DNA of 64,000 bases, from the NCBI GenBank assembly GCA_012960755.1, contig DUAT01000072.1, positions 89,694-153,693 on the forward strand. Reading direction: 5' to 3'. The stretch's first letter is position 1. Each line of letters begins with the position of its first letter. Below are positions 19,551 to 29,756 of the stretch, piece by piece. The notes beneath the pieces are model-generated. The model saw only the letters and a program-made list of their open reading frames with translations. It was not told the origin of the DNA and ran no database searches. Both the position numbers and the translations under genes were made by a program. This stretch comes from Gammaproteobacteria bacterium. Lineage in GTDB: Bacteria > Pseudomonadota > Gammaproteobacteria > Pseudomonadales > Azotimanducaceae_A.

Positions 19551-20257
19551 GTGCCTTCGTTATTGTTCACAATCGCGTTAACCAGCGCACCGTTCTGCCC
19601 CATTGCAAATACCCTCAGGGGCATATTATGGTCTCGAGCAAGTAAAATAGCCGTTAAGTCCATCACACCGAGTTGCTTTTCCAGCACCTCATCATAGGTT
19701 AATTTGTCGTATTTTGTCGCACCAGGGGTTTTTAATGGGTCAGCGGAGTAAACGCCGTCAACTTTGGTCGCTTTCAGGACAATATCCGCCTCGATTTCTA
19801 TGCCACGCAAACAGGCCGCAGAATCAGTGGTGAAAAAGGGATTTCCGGTTCCGGCTGAAAAGAGCACAACATCACCCTGTTCAAGATGGCGAATCGCCAG
19901 ACGGCGATCATAGTGTTCGACGACACCACTCATTGGAATAGCTGACATGACAACGGTGTGAATTCTTGCTCGTTCGAGGGCATCGCGCATCGCCAGCGCA
20001 TTCATCACCGTCGCCAGCATGCCCATATGATCACCCGTCACCCGGTCGAGACCGGCTGCATTAAGTGCCGCGCCGCGAAATAAATTACCGCCGCCGATCA
20101 CCAGTCCAACCTGGACGCCGATACCAACAAGCTGGCCAATTTCGAGCGCCATTTGATCCAGTACTTTCGGATCAATCCCCGCACCTTTAATACCTAAGGC
20201 CTCGCCGCTGAGTTTAAGTAGAACCCTGCGATACAATGGGGTGCTTTTGCCTGGCAT
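19526..20257 (-). CDS. pyrH: UMP kinase
   Basis: Phosphorylates UMP to UDP. It has 243 residues of the amino acid kinase fold, with LLKLSGEAL at the N-terminus, GGGNLFRG at about 55-62, and the UMP/GTP-contacting stretch [12 protein letters not shown]. The start is ATG at 20257 and tsf ends 24 bases upstream. The last eight codons are the first unit of a 20-base tandem repeat that continues past the stop. Confidence 0.97.
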   Translation of the reverse strand: MPGKSTPLYRRVLLKLSGEALGIKGAGIDPKVLDQMALEIGQLVGIGVQVGLVIGGGNLFRGAALNAAGLDRVTGDHMGMLATVMNALAMRDALERARIHTVVMSAIPMSGVVEHYDRRLAIRHLEQGDVVLFSAGTGNPFFTTDSAACLRGIEIEADIVLKATKVDGVYSADPLKTPGATKYDKLTYDEVLEKQLGVMDLTAILLARDHNMPLRVFAMGQNGALVNAIVNNNEGTLIESSRL

Positions 20258-20281
20258 GAAAAACGTCGCCCTGATGTTTTA

Positions 20282-21136
20282 TTAAGCTTCTTTTAACTGG
20301 CTGGCAACTTCTGTTGCAAAATCGACTTCTGCTATTTCGATTCCTTCACCGACTTCAAAACGTGTGAATTGTGTAATTGTCGCACCTTCTTTTTTTAGAA
20401 GTGCGCCGATTTTAATATCAGCGTCCTTAACGAAAGGCTGGTCCACCAGACTGATTTCTGCCAGGAATTTCCGAATTCGACCCTGGACCATTTTTTCAAC
20501 GATTTCCGGCGGCTTGCCACTTTCGTTGGCTTGAGCCACGTAAATATCCTTTTCTTTCGCAATTACGTCTTCGGGCACGTCATCTGCCTGCAGGTACTGT
20601 GGATTAACGGCGGCAATATGCATCGCAATATCCCGGCCCAGATCTTCAGAACCGCCATCCAGGCTGACGAGGACACCAATCTTTCCCGTGGTGTGAATAT
20701 AACTGGTTGCATTCCCTTCGACGACTGCTGCACGGCGAATAGAAATATTTTCACCAATTTTTTGCACCAGTTCTTCCCGCACTTTCTCCAGACCATCGGC
20801 GAGCAGCTTTTCGACGTCAGATTCCCTGGCCTCAAATACCGCATTGGTCACGGTTTCGACAAATCGGACAAAATTCTCATCCCGTGCTGCAAAATCGGTT
20901 TCGCAATTCACTTCAACCATGATGGCGTTACCATCTTCACTCCTTGATCCTATGGTTCCTTCCGCGGCGGTTCTACCGGCTTTTTTTGCAGCCTTCATAC
21001 CGCTGGATTTGCGCAGGTTTTCGATTGCCAACTCAGCATCGCCTTTAGCCTCAACCAGCGCTTTCTTGCAATCCATCATACCCAGACCAGTACGTTCTCT
21101 TAGTTCTTTAACCATTGATGCTGAAATTGCAGCCAT
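20282..21136 (-). CDS. tsf: elongation factor Ts
   Basis: Nucleotide exchange factor for EF-Tu. It has 284 residues (E. coli has 283). The N-terminal module with [19 protein letters not shown] and the core [11 protein letters not shown] are canonical. I choose ATG at 21136 because GAGGAAA lies upstream at good spacing; a start five codons earlier would place that Shine-Dalgarno sequence in the gene. It is paired with rpsB as usual. Confidence 0.97.
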   Translation of the reverse strand: MAAISASMVKELRERTGLGMMDCKKALVEAKGDAELAIENLRKSSGMKAAKKAGRTAAEGTIGSRSEDGNAIMVEVNCETDFAARDENFVRFVETVTNAVFEARESDVEKLLADGLEKVREELVQKIGENISIRRAAVVEGNATSYIHTTGKIGVLVSLDGGSEDLGRDIAMHIAAVNPQYLQADDVPEDVIAKEKDIYVAQANESGKPPEIVEKMVQGRIRKFLAEISLVDQPFVKDADIKIGALLKKEGATITQFTRFEVGEGIEIAEVDFATEVASQLKEA

Positions 21137-21232
21137 GATAATTTTCCTCATACTAAAATGGGGACAGCATCTGTCCCCAAAATTGATAACACCTACTCTT
21201 TTCGCCAGTCTTACTGACCGATTTTCTTACGG

Positions 21233-22234
21233 TTATTCCTTGGGAGCAGGGGTGTCAGTATCGCCGTCAGCAGCTGCCTCCTCGACTGCTTTTTCAGCAA
21301 CCGATGTCTCTGTGGTGTCTGCAGTCGGTGCCTGTGTTTCAACCGCTGGTGTTTCAGCTGCAGGTGTTTCGGCGACCGGTGTTTCAGTTACGGGTGCTTC
21401 AGCTACGGGTGCTTCAGTTACGGGTGCTTCAGCTACGGGTGCTTCAGTTACGGGTGCTTCAGTTGCTGGAGTCTCAGTCGCTTTTTCAACGGTATCATTT
21501 GCAGCCTGATCCGTGACCTCAACAAACTCATCCACGCTTCTTGGCCCCTCAAACTCAGCCTTGCCTTCCGAAATAGAATCCGCTAATGCCTGTACAAACA
21601 AGCGAATGGATCGAATGGCATCATCGTTGCCGGGTATAACGTAATCCACGCCTTCAGGGTTACTGTTGGTATCAACGATCCCGACGACGGGAATACCTAG
21701 TTTATTGGCCTCGGTAATCGCAATTCTTTCGTGGTCAACATCAACAACGAACAACACATCAGGTAGTCCGCCCATGTCCTTGATACCACCCAGACTTCTC
21801 TCAAGCTTGTCCAGCATTCGCTGTCGATGCAATGCTTCTTTTTTAGTGAGCTTCTCGAATGTCCCATCTCCCTGCTGTTCCTCGAGATCACGCAGGCGCC
21901 GTATTGACTGCCGAATCGTCTTGTAGTTGGTCAGCATACCGCCTAACCATCGCTTGTCCACGTAGGGCATGCCACATCGCTCGGCCTGTTCTTTGATGAC
22001 CTTGCCGGCACTTCTTTTAGTGCCAACAAACAAAATTTTGTTGCGTTTAGAGGCGACATTGCGCACATAAAACAACGCCTCATCCAATGCAGGTACAGTT
22101 TGCTCAAGATTAATAATGTGTATGTTGTTCCGGGCACCAAAGATGTATTCGTTCATCTTGGGGTTCCAGTATCTGGTCTGGTGACCAAAATGTGCACCTG
22201 CCTCAAGCAGGTCGCGCATGGATACGCTAGACAT
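21233..22234 (-). CDS. rpsB: 30S ribosomal protein S2 with a long acidic Ala/Pro/Glu tail
   Basis: Ribosomal protein S2. The first 235 or so residues are ordinary S2 ([40 protein letters not shown]). The protein then continues for about 95 residues of low-complexity sequence dominated by a five-residue repeat of the type [10 protein letters not shown], acidic overall, for 333 residues against 241 in E. coli. The ATG at 22234 follows GGAG by six bases. The repeat DNA is at about 21335-21480 with a 15-base period and keeps the frame. Confidence 0.95.
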   Translation of the reverse strand: MSSVSMRDLLEAGAHFGHQTRYWNPKMNEYIFGARNNIHIINLEQTVPALDEALFYVRNVASKRNKILFVGTKRSAGKVIKEQAERCGMPYVDKRWLGGMLTNYKTIRQSIRRLRDLEEQQGDGTFEKLTKKEALHRQRMLDKLERSLGGIKDMGGLPDVLFVVDVDHERIAITEANKLGIPVVGIVDTNSNPEGVDYVIPGNDDAIRSIRLFVQALADSISEGKAEFEGPRSVDEFVEVTDQAANDTVEKATETPATEAPVTEAPVAEAPVTEAPVAEAPVTETPVAETPAAETPAVETQAPTADTTETSVAEKAVEEAAADGDTDTPAPKE

Positions 22235-22395
22235 AACTTCTCCGAAATTGTTTTGGGTTAAGCCTCCATACACCCCATCATCCAACCCTTTCCCAGCGTT
22301 TGTGACTGCTGCTGCATCGAGGGCACCCGAATGATGTGTCGGTATATGTGAGAATTTTAGTTAGTTCCTGCCGGGTAATCCCAGCAGGAATGGTT
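22235..22395 (-). promoter_or_regulatory. candidate structured leader of rpsB-tsf
   Basis: Upstream of rpsB, positions 22365-22390 form an imperfect hairpin (TTCCTGCCGGG / CCCAGCAGGAA, one mismatch, loop TAAT). Between it and the rpsB start are a GGGAAAGGG-like purine run and further G-rich sequence. In gammaproteobacteria S2 represses its own operon through a structured leader, so this is a reasonable place for such control. I cannot confirm the fold by eye, and the hairpin could also belong to the divergent map promoter region. Confidence 0.35.
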
Positions 22396-22575
22396 CGTCA
22401 ATGATCTGGTTCCCCCAGACCGGCGCGCTTTATAACATATCTGCCTTTGAATACCAATATCTTATCTCGGGAACAGATGAAGACAGGACAAATATTCGTG
22501 CCGAGGCAGGTACGCTTTTTCTGGTATAGTTCGATCCACTTTTTTTGACCCGATTCCAACCCAAGACTCCAGCGA

Positions 22576-23358
22576 ATGTCCATAGAACTCAAATCAGAGG
22601 CAGATATCGAAAAAATGCGAATTGTAGGCAGTCTCGCGGCTGAGCAACTCGAAATGATCGAGGAACATATAAAACCCGGTGTTACCACCGGTGAGCTGGA
22701 CGGAATCTGTCACGACTACACCATCAATGAGCAGCAGGCGATTCCGGCACCGTTAAATTACCGGGGTTTTCCTAAATCAATATGCACATCCGTTAATCAT
22801 GTTGTCTGTCACGGTATCCCCAGTGACGACAAGACCCTCAAGCACGGCGACCTGATTAATATCGATATCACCCTGATTAAACACGGCTTTCACGGGGATA
22901 CCAGCAAAACCTTCCTGGTCGGCAAAGCCGGAGTACTTGCCCAGAGGCTAACCCGGGTTGCCCAGGAATCTCTGTACAAGGGAATAAAACAGGTCAAGCC
23001 AGGCCATCACCTGGGCGACATCGGCCACGCCACGCAAATCCATGCGGAGAAAAACCGTTTTTCTGTTGTGCGCGAGTATTGCGGCCATGGTATTGGGACT
23101 GTTTTCCATGACGAACCCCAGGTTTTACACTATGGCAAGTCAGGATCCGGTATCGAGCTGAAAGCCGGCATGGTATTTACCATTGAACCGATGATAAATG
23201 CGGGAAAAGCTGGCGTGAAATTACTTTCCGATGATTGGACCGTAGTGACGAAAGATCACAAGTTAACCGCACAATGGGAACATACCATTCTCGTCACGGA
23301 TTCTGGGTATGAAATCTTAACCTATCGTCGAGATGACACGATAGATCGCTGCGGTTGA
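22576..23358 (+). CDS. map: methionine aminopeptidase type I
   Basis: Removes the initiator methionine from nascent proteins. It has 260 residues. The substrate histidine His79 (VCHGIP) and metal ligands Asp97 (INIDIT) and Asp108 (FHGDTS) sit at the E. coli positions, and YCGHGIGTVFH and FTIEPMINAG carry later ligands. It is divergent from rpsB, a classical arrangement, and is followed closely by glnD. Confidence 0.97.
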   Translation: MSIELKSEADIEKMRIVGSLAAEQLEMIEEHIKPGVTTGELDGICHDYTINEQQAIPAPLNYRGFPKSICTSVNHVVCHGIPSDDKTLKHGDLINIDITLIKHGFHGDTSKTFLVGKAGVLAQRLTRVAQESLYKGIKQVKPGHHLGDIGHATQIHAEKNRFSVVREYCGHGIGTVFHDEPQVLHYGKSGSGIELKAGMVFTIEPMINAGKAGVKLLSDDWTVVTKDHKLTAQWEHTILVTDSGYEILTYRRDDTIDRCG

Positions 23359-23363
23359 GCCTC

Positions 23364-26051
23364 ATGCTAAATTTACGTCCGGTGACAGAAAGCCTCGAGT
23401 CCCAACTCGAGGGCGCAAAACAAGTCACTCCTGTGTTCAAAAAAGCGTTGCATGAGCTCAAGCAGAATCTGGAAAAACGATTCTACGACGGTGAAGAAGT
23501 TGAACCGCTGATTCACGAGCACACAACCTTCGCAGATCTTGTACTGCGATTGGCCTGGCAACGTTTCAGCTGGGATGAGAATCTCACCAGCTGGAGAAAA
23601 ACCAGAATTTCACTGGTTGCCGTAGGTGGTTACGGTCGCGGCGATCTCCATCCCCATTCTGATATTGACTTGCTGATACTGCTCGAAAGAAATTCTTACG
23701 GTAAACACCGTTCCAACATACAAAGTTTCCTGACCCTGTTGTGGGATATTGGTCTGGAAGTCGGTCACAGCGTTCGTTCAGTCAAAGAGTGTAAGGTCCA
23801 GGCGCAGCTCGATGTCACGGTGGTTACTGCCATGATGGAAGGTCGAACAATCTGCGGCGACACCGATTTGTTTGATCGCGTGAAACAGTCAACGGACCCC
23901 AAAAAAATCTGGTCTCAAAAAGATTTCTACCGGGCCAAAACGAGGGAACAAACCGAACGCCATAGAAAATTCGATCATACTGAATATAGCCTGGAACCCA
24001 ATGTCAAAACTTCTCCCGGAGGGCTCCGGGACATTCAAACGGTGATGTGGATCGCCAAGCGGCAGTTCGGTCCTGTCAGTTTTGATGACCTGGTGAGCCT
24101 CAACTTTCTCACGGCGACCGAGCACGAAATACTCACCCAGGGTGAGAGGCTCTTATGGCGGATTCGCTACGGATTACACCTGATTACCGGCCGTGACGAG
24201 AACCGGTTGCTTTTTGAGTACCAGCAAAAACTCGCGAAGGTATTCGGCTATGTCGACAGTGACCAACTGGCTGTTGAACAGTTTATGCAGGCTTACTATC
24301 GGACCGCCATGACCGTTAATGCAGTGAGTGAATTGCTCCTGCAACATTTCGATGAAGCCATTATTCGATCCCGTGTCCGAGACAGGATCATTTCTATTAA
24401 CGAACGATTCCAGATTAAAAATAATTACATCGAAGTGACCCGGGATGATGTCTTTGATAAATATCCACCAGCTCTTATGGAAATATTTTTTCATATTGGC
24501 ACCAATACAAATATTGAAGGCACACGGGCTGAGACTATCAGATTGATTCGGCAAAACCTGGGCCTGATAGATGAAAGCTTCCGCCACAATCCCGATGTTA
24601 CCGGGATGTTCCTTCAGATCCTCAAGTCCTCGACTCGACTTTCATCCCAATTGCGACGCATGGAACGGTACGGAATACTCGGCGCCTACCTGCCTGAATT
24701 TGGGCGGATTATTGGCCAGATGCAGTTCGACCTGTTCCATATCTACACCGTCGACGCTCACACACTTCAAGTCGTCAGGAATATGCGGCGATTCAGGTAC
24801 AAAAACCAGGAGCAAAGATTTCCCGTGGCGGCTCACATTTATCCGCGCCTGCCAAAAATCGAACTACTTTTTATTGCCGGTCTCTACCACGATATTGCCA
24901 AGGGTATGGGTGGAGATCATTCGCAACTTGGTATTGATATCGCCGCGGCATTTTGCAAACGCCATCATCTCGGCACCTGGGACACTAACCTGGTTTGCTG
25001 GCTGGTTGAGAACCACCTTGTCATGTCCAGCACGGCGCAGCGCAAGGATACTTCTGACCCGTCGGTGATACACGAGTTTGCCTTGCTGGTTCAGGATCAG
25101 GTCCGCCTGGATTACCTTTACGCGCTCACGGTCGCAGACATCAATGCAACCAATTCGACCTTGTGGAGTAGCTGGCGGGCTTCCCTGATGCGCCAGCTCT
25201 ATGTGGAAACCAAGAAATCCCTGCGCCACGGCCTGGAAAATTATGTTGATCGCGCTGCCTATATCACCGATACCCAGGATCATGCTATCGAACGGCTTGA
25301 GGAACATGGTTTAGACAGGGAAGAGATTCTGGAAATCTGGGGGGGTGTGGATGATGAGTATTTTGTCCGAGAATCAGTCTCAAACATAGTCTGGCATACC
25401 TCGGCGATTCGCAACCACCAGTTGAACGACGGACCACTCATCCTGATCAGGGATGTTGCAAACCGCAGGGATGATGAGGGGGCGACGGAGATATTTATCC
25501 ATACCAGGGGTATGGATCGCCTGTTCGCCTCCACCGTCACTGCCATCGGCATGTTGGGGCTTGACGTCGTCGATGCTAAGATTGCCAGCAGTGATAGCGA
25601 TTTGATCTTCGACACATTCGTGGTACTGGAGTCTAATGGCAAACCAATTGGACCTCTGTCGACTCGACAAGAACAGGTAAAAACCCTGCTAATGCAGCAC
25701 CTGATCCAGATGGAACGCGTCGAGATACCTGTCCGGCGCAGAACGCCCCAATCGCTGAAACCATTTGATTTCAGACCTGAAGTTACCCTGAGCCATGACA
25801 AGCAAAACCAACTGACGATTCTGGAAGTGGTCTGTCCCGACCGACCCGGTGTGCTCTCTATCATTGCCAACATTTTTGTTGACCTGGACATCCATCTTCA
25901 CAGTGCAAAAATCTCTACCCTGGGAGAGCGTGTTGAAGATGTATTTTATATCACCAGTAACGCCGGTGAAGTGATTGCCGACGAAGAAACGCTGATCGAT
26001 AAACTTTGTACGGAACTGGATGAACATATCACCCAGAGGAATGCAGAGTGA
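23364..26051 (+). CDS. glnD: bifunctional uridylyltransferase / uridylyl-removing enzyme
   Basis: Senses glutamine and adds or removes UMP on PII signalling proteins. It has 895 residues from the ATG at 23364. Domains in order: nucleotidyltransferase (GGYGRGDLHPHSDIDLLILL), the family helical segment TSPGGLRDIQTVMW, the HD phosphohydrolase (GLYHDIAKGMGGDHS), and two C-terminal ACT domains (the last with VVCPDRPGVLSIIANIF). A TTG at 23355 that overlaps the map stop is an alternative start. It overlaps dapC by four bases. Confidence 0.96.
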   Translation: MLNLRPVTESLESQLEGAKQVTPVFKKALHELKQNLEKRFYDGEEVEPLIHEHTTFADLVLRLAWQRFSWDENLTSWRKTRISLVAVGGYGRGDLHPHSDIDLLILLERNSYGKHRSNIQSFLTLLWDIGLEVGHSVRSVKECKVQAQLDVTVVTAMMEGRTICGDTDLFDRVKQSTDPKKIWSQKDFYRAKTREQTERHRKFDHTEYSLEPNVKTSPGGLRDIQTVMWIAKRQFGPVSFDDLVSLNFLTATEHEILTQGERLLWRIRYGLHLITGRDENRLLFEYQQKLAKVFGYVDSDQLAVEQFMQAYYRTAMTVNAVSELLLQHFDEAIIRSRVRDRIISINERFQIKNNYIEVTRDDVFDKYPPALMEIFFHIGTNTNIEGTRAETIRLIRQNLGLIDESFRHNPDVTGMFLQILKSSTRLSSQLRRMERYGILGAYLPEFGRIIGQMQFDLFHIYTVDAHTLQVVRNMRRFRYKNQEQRFPVAAHIYPRLPKIELLFIAGLYHDIAKGMGGDHSQLGIDIAAAFCKRHHLGTWDTNLVCWLVENHLVMSSTAQRKDTSDPSVIHEFALLVQDQVRLDYLYALTVADINATNSTLWSSWRASLMRQLYVETKKSLRHGLENYVDRAAYITDTQDHAIERLEEHGLDREEILEIWGGVDDEYFVRESVSNIVWHTSAIRNHQLNDGPLILIRDVANRRDDEGATEIFIHTRGMDRLFASTVTAIGMLGLDVVDAKIASSDSDLIFDTFVVLESNGKPIGPLSTRQEQVKTLLMQHLIQMERVEIPVRRRTPQSLKPFDFRPEVTLSHDKQNQLTILEVVCPDRPGVLSIIANIFVDLDIHLHSAKISTLGERVEDVFYITSNAGEVIADEETLIDKLCTELDEHITQRNAE

Positions 26052-27265
26052 ACAACCGACTGGATACTCTTCACCTCTATCCATTTGAACGCCTGAATGA
26101 ATTGCTAGCCGGTGTTACTCCGAGTTCGAATCACAGTTTCATTCCCCTGTCACTCGGTGAACCAAAACATGATACTGCGGATTTTCTAATCGACTTGCTG
26201 ACTGATGAGCAGATTATTAAAAACGGCGTAGGTACCTATCCGCCAACCAGAGGCACTCAAGAGCTAAGAACAGCGATCGCTGACTTCATTAATCAGCGCT
26301 TCAATCTCACTGAACATCCTCTGGATCCAGAATCCCATGTGTTACCAGTCAATGGAACAAGGGAAGCACTGTTTTCATTCGCACAGGCAGTCCTGGATGA
26401 TCGCGATGATTCCGTGACACTCATGCCTAACCCTTTCTATCAGATCTACGAAGGTGCTGCACTGCTGGCAGGCAGTCAGCCGGAGTACATCCCTTGTCAC
26501 GTGGATTCACAATTCCACCCGGACTACAGCCAGGTCAGCGAGGAAACCTGGCAGCACTGCAAATTGCTCTACATCTGCACGCCTGGCAATCCCGCAGGCG
26601 CGGTGATGAGCAATGCGGATATGCAATACCTGATCAGGCTTTCAGACACCTATGATTTTGTCATTGCCTCCGATGAATGTTATTCTGAAATTTACCTCGA
26701 TGAGAGCAAACCCCCGGCAGGACTTCTGCAGGCTGCGAGCGCAATGGGTCGAGCCGACTACAAAAACTGCATGGCTTTTAACAGCCTGTCGAAACGTTCA
26801 AATCTGCCCGGGCTGAGATCCGGTTATGTGGCCGGAGATGCGAACCTGATCAGCCGGTTTCTGTTGTATCGCACCTACCATGGTTCGGCCATGCCGGTAC
26901 ACACCCAACAGGTGAGTACAGCCGCATGGCAGGATGAGGAGCATGTGCGTGCCAACCGTGACCTGTATCGCGCAAAGTACACCGCCGTGCTGGACATCCT
27001 GGCACCAGTCTGGCCCATGGAAGCACCACCGGCGAGTTTCTATCTATGGCCAGAAACACCCATCAACGATCTGGACTTCACAAAGCAGCTACTCGAACAC
27101 ACCAACATTAAAGTCCTGCCTGGCAGTTTCCTGTCCCGCACCGTGGATGGTGTAAACCCGGGCGAGAATCGCGTCAGAATGGCACTGGTCGCCACAGTCG
27201 ATGAGTGCGTCGAAGCAGCCAACCGAATCAGGGAATTTGTTCTGCAGCAAGGTTATTTTCGATAG
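26048..27265 (+). CDS. dapC: succinyldiaminopimelate transaminase
   Basis: PLP-dependent aminotransferase (fold type I) that makes N-succinyl-LL-diaminopimelate in the lysine/peptidoglycan branch. It has 405 residues. Motifs seen: NGTREALFSFAQ, the PLP-contacting CTPGNPAGAVM and SDECYSEIY, and the Schiff-base Lys249 in NSLSKRSNLPGLRSG. The start is GTG at 26048 within a GTGA overlap of the glnD stop. The dapD neighbour supports the DapC assignment over other class I aminotransferases. Confidence 0.92.
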   Translation: MNNRLDTLHLYPFERLNELLAGVTPSSNHSFIPLSLGEPKHDTADFLIDLLTDEQIIKNGVGTYPPTRGTQELRTAIADFINQRFNLTEHPLDPESHVLPVNGTREALFSFAQAVLDDRDDSVTLMPNPFYQIYEGAALLAGSQPEYIPCHVDSQFHPDYSQVSEETWQHCKLLYICTPGNPAGAVMSNADMQYLIRLSDTYDFVIASDECYSEIYLDESKPPAGLLQAASAMGRADYKNCMAFNSLSKRSNLPGLRSGYVAGDANLISRFLLYRTYHGSAMPVHTQQVSTAAWQDEEHVRANRDLYRAKYTAVLDILAPVWPMEAPPASFYLWPETPINDLDFTKQLLEHTNIKVLPGSFLSRTVDGVNPGENRVRMALVATVDECVEAANRIREFVLQQGYFR

Positions 27266-27504
27266 ATCCAGGAAAAAGTAGCACCTACCTAAACTAACCG
27301 TGACAAACCAACACTGGAATCAAAGCCAATTTGGTTCGCCTCACAAAACGTTGAGTTATCAGGTTTACTCAATATGAAACCTAAGTAAAAATTATTCAGA
27401 TAGTAGATCTTAGGCGGTGCCTGCCCGGCATTTACCCAGATTCACCTGCTTTCTCACACCAAAGAAGTCATAATAAGCCTTTATACTGATCGGACAACTT
27501 CATT

Positions 27505-28530
27505 ATGGCTAACCTGTTTAGCTTTGCATTTGGTATTGGTACAAGAAACTACAATGGGCAGTGGCTCGAAGTTTTCTACCCGGTGCCTGTGTTTAAACCC
27601 ACGACTGCTGAAGTCGACAGTATCAGCGAAATACTTGGTTACAAGGGTGGTAACAGCAACGTTGACCTGTCTGACGAACTGATCGGAGGTCTTGCTGATG
27701 TTGTACAGGACAGCCGACAACTGGAAATTCTCGGCATGATGCAACAATCAAACCAACCGAGAGTTGCCTGCCTGCTTGAAACTGACAGTGCCATTACCTC
27801 AACACCCGAGGCCTATTTGAAACTGCATTTACTCTCTCATCGGCATGTAATACCCAATGAAATAAATCTCGAGGAGATCTTCGCCCAACTGCCCAATGTT
27901 GCGTGGACCAGTCAGGGCGCCGTAGACCTTGAAGAACTTGTTGATAGACAACTGAAGGCTCGAGCCAATGGCGAGGTTCTGGAGGTCGGCTGCGTCGATA
28001 AATTTCCCAAGATGTCAAATTACGTAGTCCCCAGCGGTGTGCGAATTGCACACACGGCACGGGTGCGCCTGGGTGCATACCTGGGAGAAGGAACCACCGT
28101 CATGCACGAAGGATTTGTTAACTTTAACGCCGGTGCAATGGGACCAAACATGATTGAGGGGCGCCTGTCACAAGGGGTCACTATGGATTCCGGCAGTGAC
28201 TTAGGGGGTAGTGCCAGCACCATGGGTACCTTGTCCGGCGGCGGGAAAATTATCCTGTCACTTGGCAAGGATTGTTTACTGGGTGCGAACGCGGGAACAG
28301 GGATTCCTCTCGGGGATCGATGCACCATCGAAGCTGGTTTGTATATCACCGCTGGCACCGCCGTGCAGATACTCGACGAAGACAGGAATCCGGTTAAGAT
28401 TGTTAAAGCCCGGGAACTCGCCGGGCAGAACGATATGCTGTTTATTCGCAATTCCCTGACTGGGACAGTGGAATGTCGCACCAACCGCAATGCGATTGCG
28501 CTGAACGAATCCCTGCACGCGCACAACTAG
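27505..28530 (+). CDS. dapD: tetrahydrodipicolinate N-succinyltransferase (long form)
   Basis: Succinylates tetrahydrodipicolinate in the lysine pathway. It has 341 residues, matching the longer DapD of Pseudomonas and actinobacteria rather than the 274-residue enteric form. It has an N-terminal alpha/beta domain (FAFGIGTRN) and a left-handed beta helix of hexapeptides (GTTVMHEGFVNFNAGA) with a short C-terminal extension. The 239-base gap after dapC holds no gene I can support, so dapD may have its own promoter. Confidence 0.95.
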   Translation: MANLFSFAFGIGTRNYNGQWLEVFYPVPVFKPTTAEVDSISEILGYKGGNSNVDLSDELIGGLADVVQDSRQLEILGMMQQSNQPRVACLLETDSAITSTPEAYLKLHLLSHRHVIPNEINLEEIFAQLPNVAWTSQGAVDLEELVDRQLKARANGEVLEVGCVDKFPKMSNYVVPSGVRIAHTARVRLGAYLGEGTTVMHEGFVNFNAGAMGPNMIEGRLSQGVTMDSGSDLGGSASTMGTLSGGGKIILSLGKDCLLGANAGTGIPLGDRCTIEAGLYITAGTAVQILDEDRNPVKIVKARELAGQNDMLFIRNSLTGTVECRTNRNAIALNESLHAHN

Positions 28531-28552
28531 ATCGAAGCAGTATCAGACGACT

Positions 28553-29692
28553 ATGGGTGACAAGCAGACAATGCTGGATCTGACGAAGCAGCTGATCCAG
28601 GCAGAATCAATTTCGCCGTCAGACGCCGGGTGCCAGACGCTGATCAGTCAGCAGCTGGTCGAGATGGGTTTCGTGGTGGAGCATTTACCTTTTGGCGAGG
28701 TAAGCAATCTCTGGGCATGCCATGGAGAAGGACCTCCTTATTTTGTATTTGCAGGGCACACCGACGTTGTCCCACCGGGTCCCCTGAGTGATTGGCAAAC
28801 ACCACCGTTTAAGCCAACGTTGATTGGAGACAAACTCTTCGGCCGCGGTTCCGCGGATATGAAAGGGTCCCTGGCTGCAATGCTTACAGCGACCAGACGA
28901 TTTCTGGCGTCATTCCCCGGGCATTCAGGCACCCTGGCATTTCTTATCACGAGCGACGAGGAAGCTGATGCCATCAATGGCACCCGTAAGGTGATCGAGG
29001 AATTACAATCACGTCAAATTGATCTCAACTGGTGCCTGATTGGTGAACCTTCCAGCAGTCAAAGACTGGGCGATGTGATTCGCACGGGTCGGCGTGGTTC
29101 ATTGCATGCCAACCTCAGGATTATCGGCATTCAGGGCCATGTTGCCTATCCAGACGAAGCTCGAAACCCAATTCACAAAGCGATGCCTGCACTCACGGAA
29201 CTGGTGGAAGAAGTTTGGGATGAGGGCAACGAGTACTTTCCTCCCACTTCAATGCAGATATCGAATATCCACAGCGGAACCGGTGTCACCAACGTCATAC
29301 CCGGCGAATTGGAGTTACTCATTAACTTCCGCTTCTCCACGGAGTCAACCCAGATTGATTTACAACGACGTACAAAAGCGATCCTGGACAGACATGGCAT
29401 CCAGCACGAAATCAGCTGGACGCTGTCCGGCGATCCATTTCTAACCGTCGGCGGAGAGTTAATAGCTGCTGTCCAGCAATCTCTCAGAGACATCATGAAC
29501 ATAGAAACAGAGCTGTCAACTTCCGGTGGAACGTCAGATGGTCGATTTATCGCCCCGGCAGGAGCACAGGTCGTCGAGCTGGGTCCTTGCAATTCAACCA
29601 TCCACAAGGTCAACGAGAATGTGTCGGTTGAGGAATTAGCCCAGTTGGCCGATGTTTATCAGCAAATCCTCAATCGGCTTCTTTGTCATTAG
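28553..29692 (+). CDS. dapE: succinyl-diaminopimelate desuccinylase
   Basis: Zinc M20 peptidase-family enzyme that releases LL-diaminopimelate. It has 379 residues. His69 and Asp71 are in AGHTDVVPPGP, the catalytic and bridging glutamates in TSDEEADA, and the dimer/substrate part in SGGTSDGRF. It follows dapD by 22 bases, completing dapC-D-E in pathway order. Confidence 0.96.
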   Translation: MGDKQTMLDLTKQLIQAESISPSDAGCQTLISQQLVEMGFVVEHLPFGEVSNLWACHGEGPPYFVFAGHTDVVPPGPLSDWQTPPFKPTLIGDKLFGRGSADMKGSLAAMLTATRRFLASFPGHSGTLAFLITSDEEADAINGTRKVIEELQSRQIDLNWCLIGEPSSSQRLGDVIRTGRRGSLHANLRIIGIQGHVAYPDEARNPIHKAMPALTELVEEVWDEGNEYFPPTSMQISNIHSGTGVTNVIPGELELLINFRFSTESTQIDLQRRTKAILDRHGIQHEISWTLSGDPFLTVGGELIAAVQQSLRDIMNIETELSTSGGTSDGRFIAPAGAQVVELGPCNSTIHKVNENVSVEELAQLADVYQQILNRLLCH

Positions 29693-29756
29693 CACCTATA
29701 TCCGTAGCATCAATGTCCACAGTACTTATGTCCACAGCACCACGAGGCTCTCAGCA

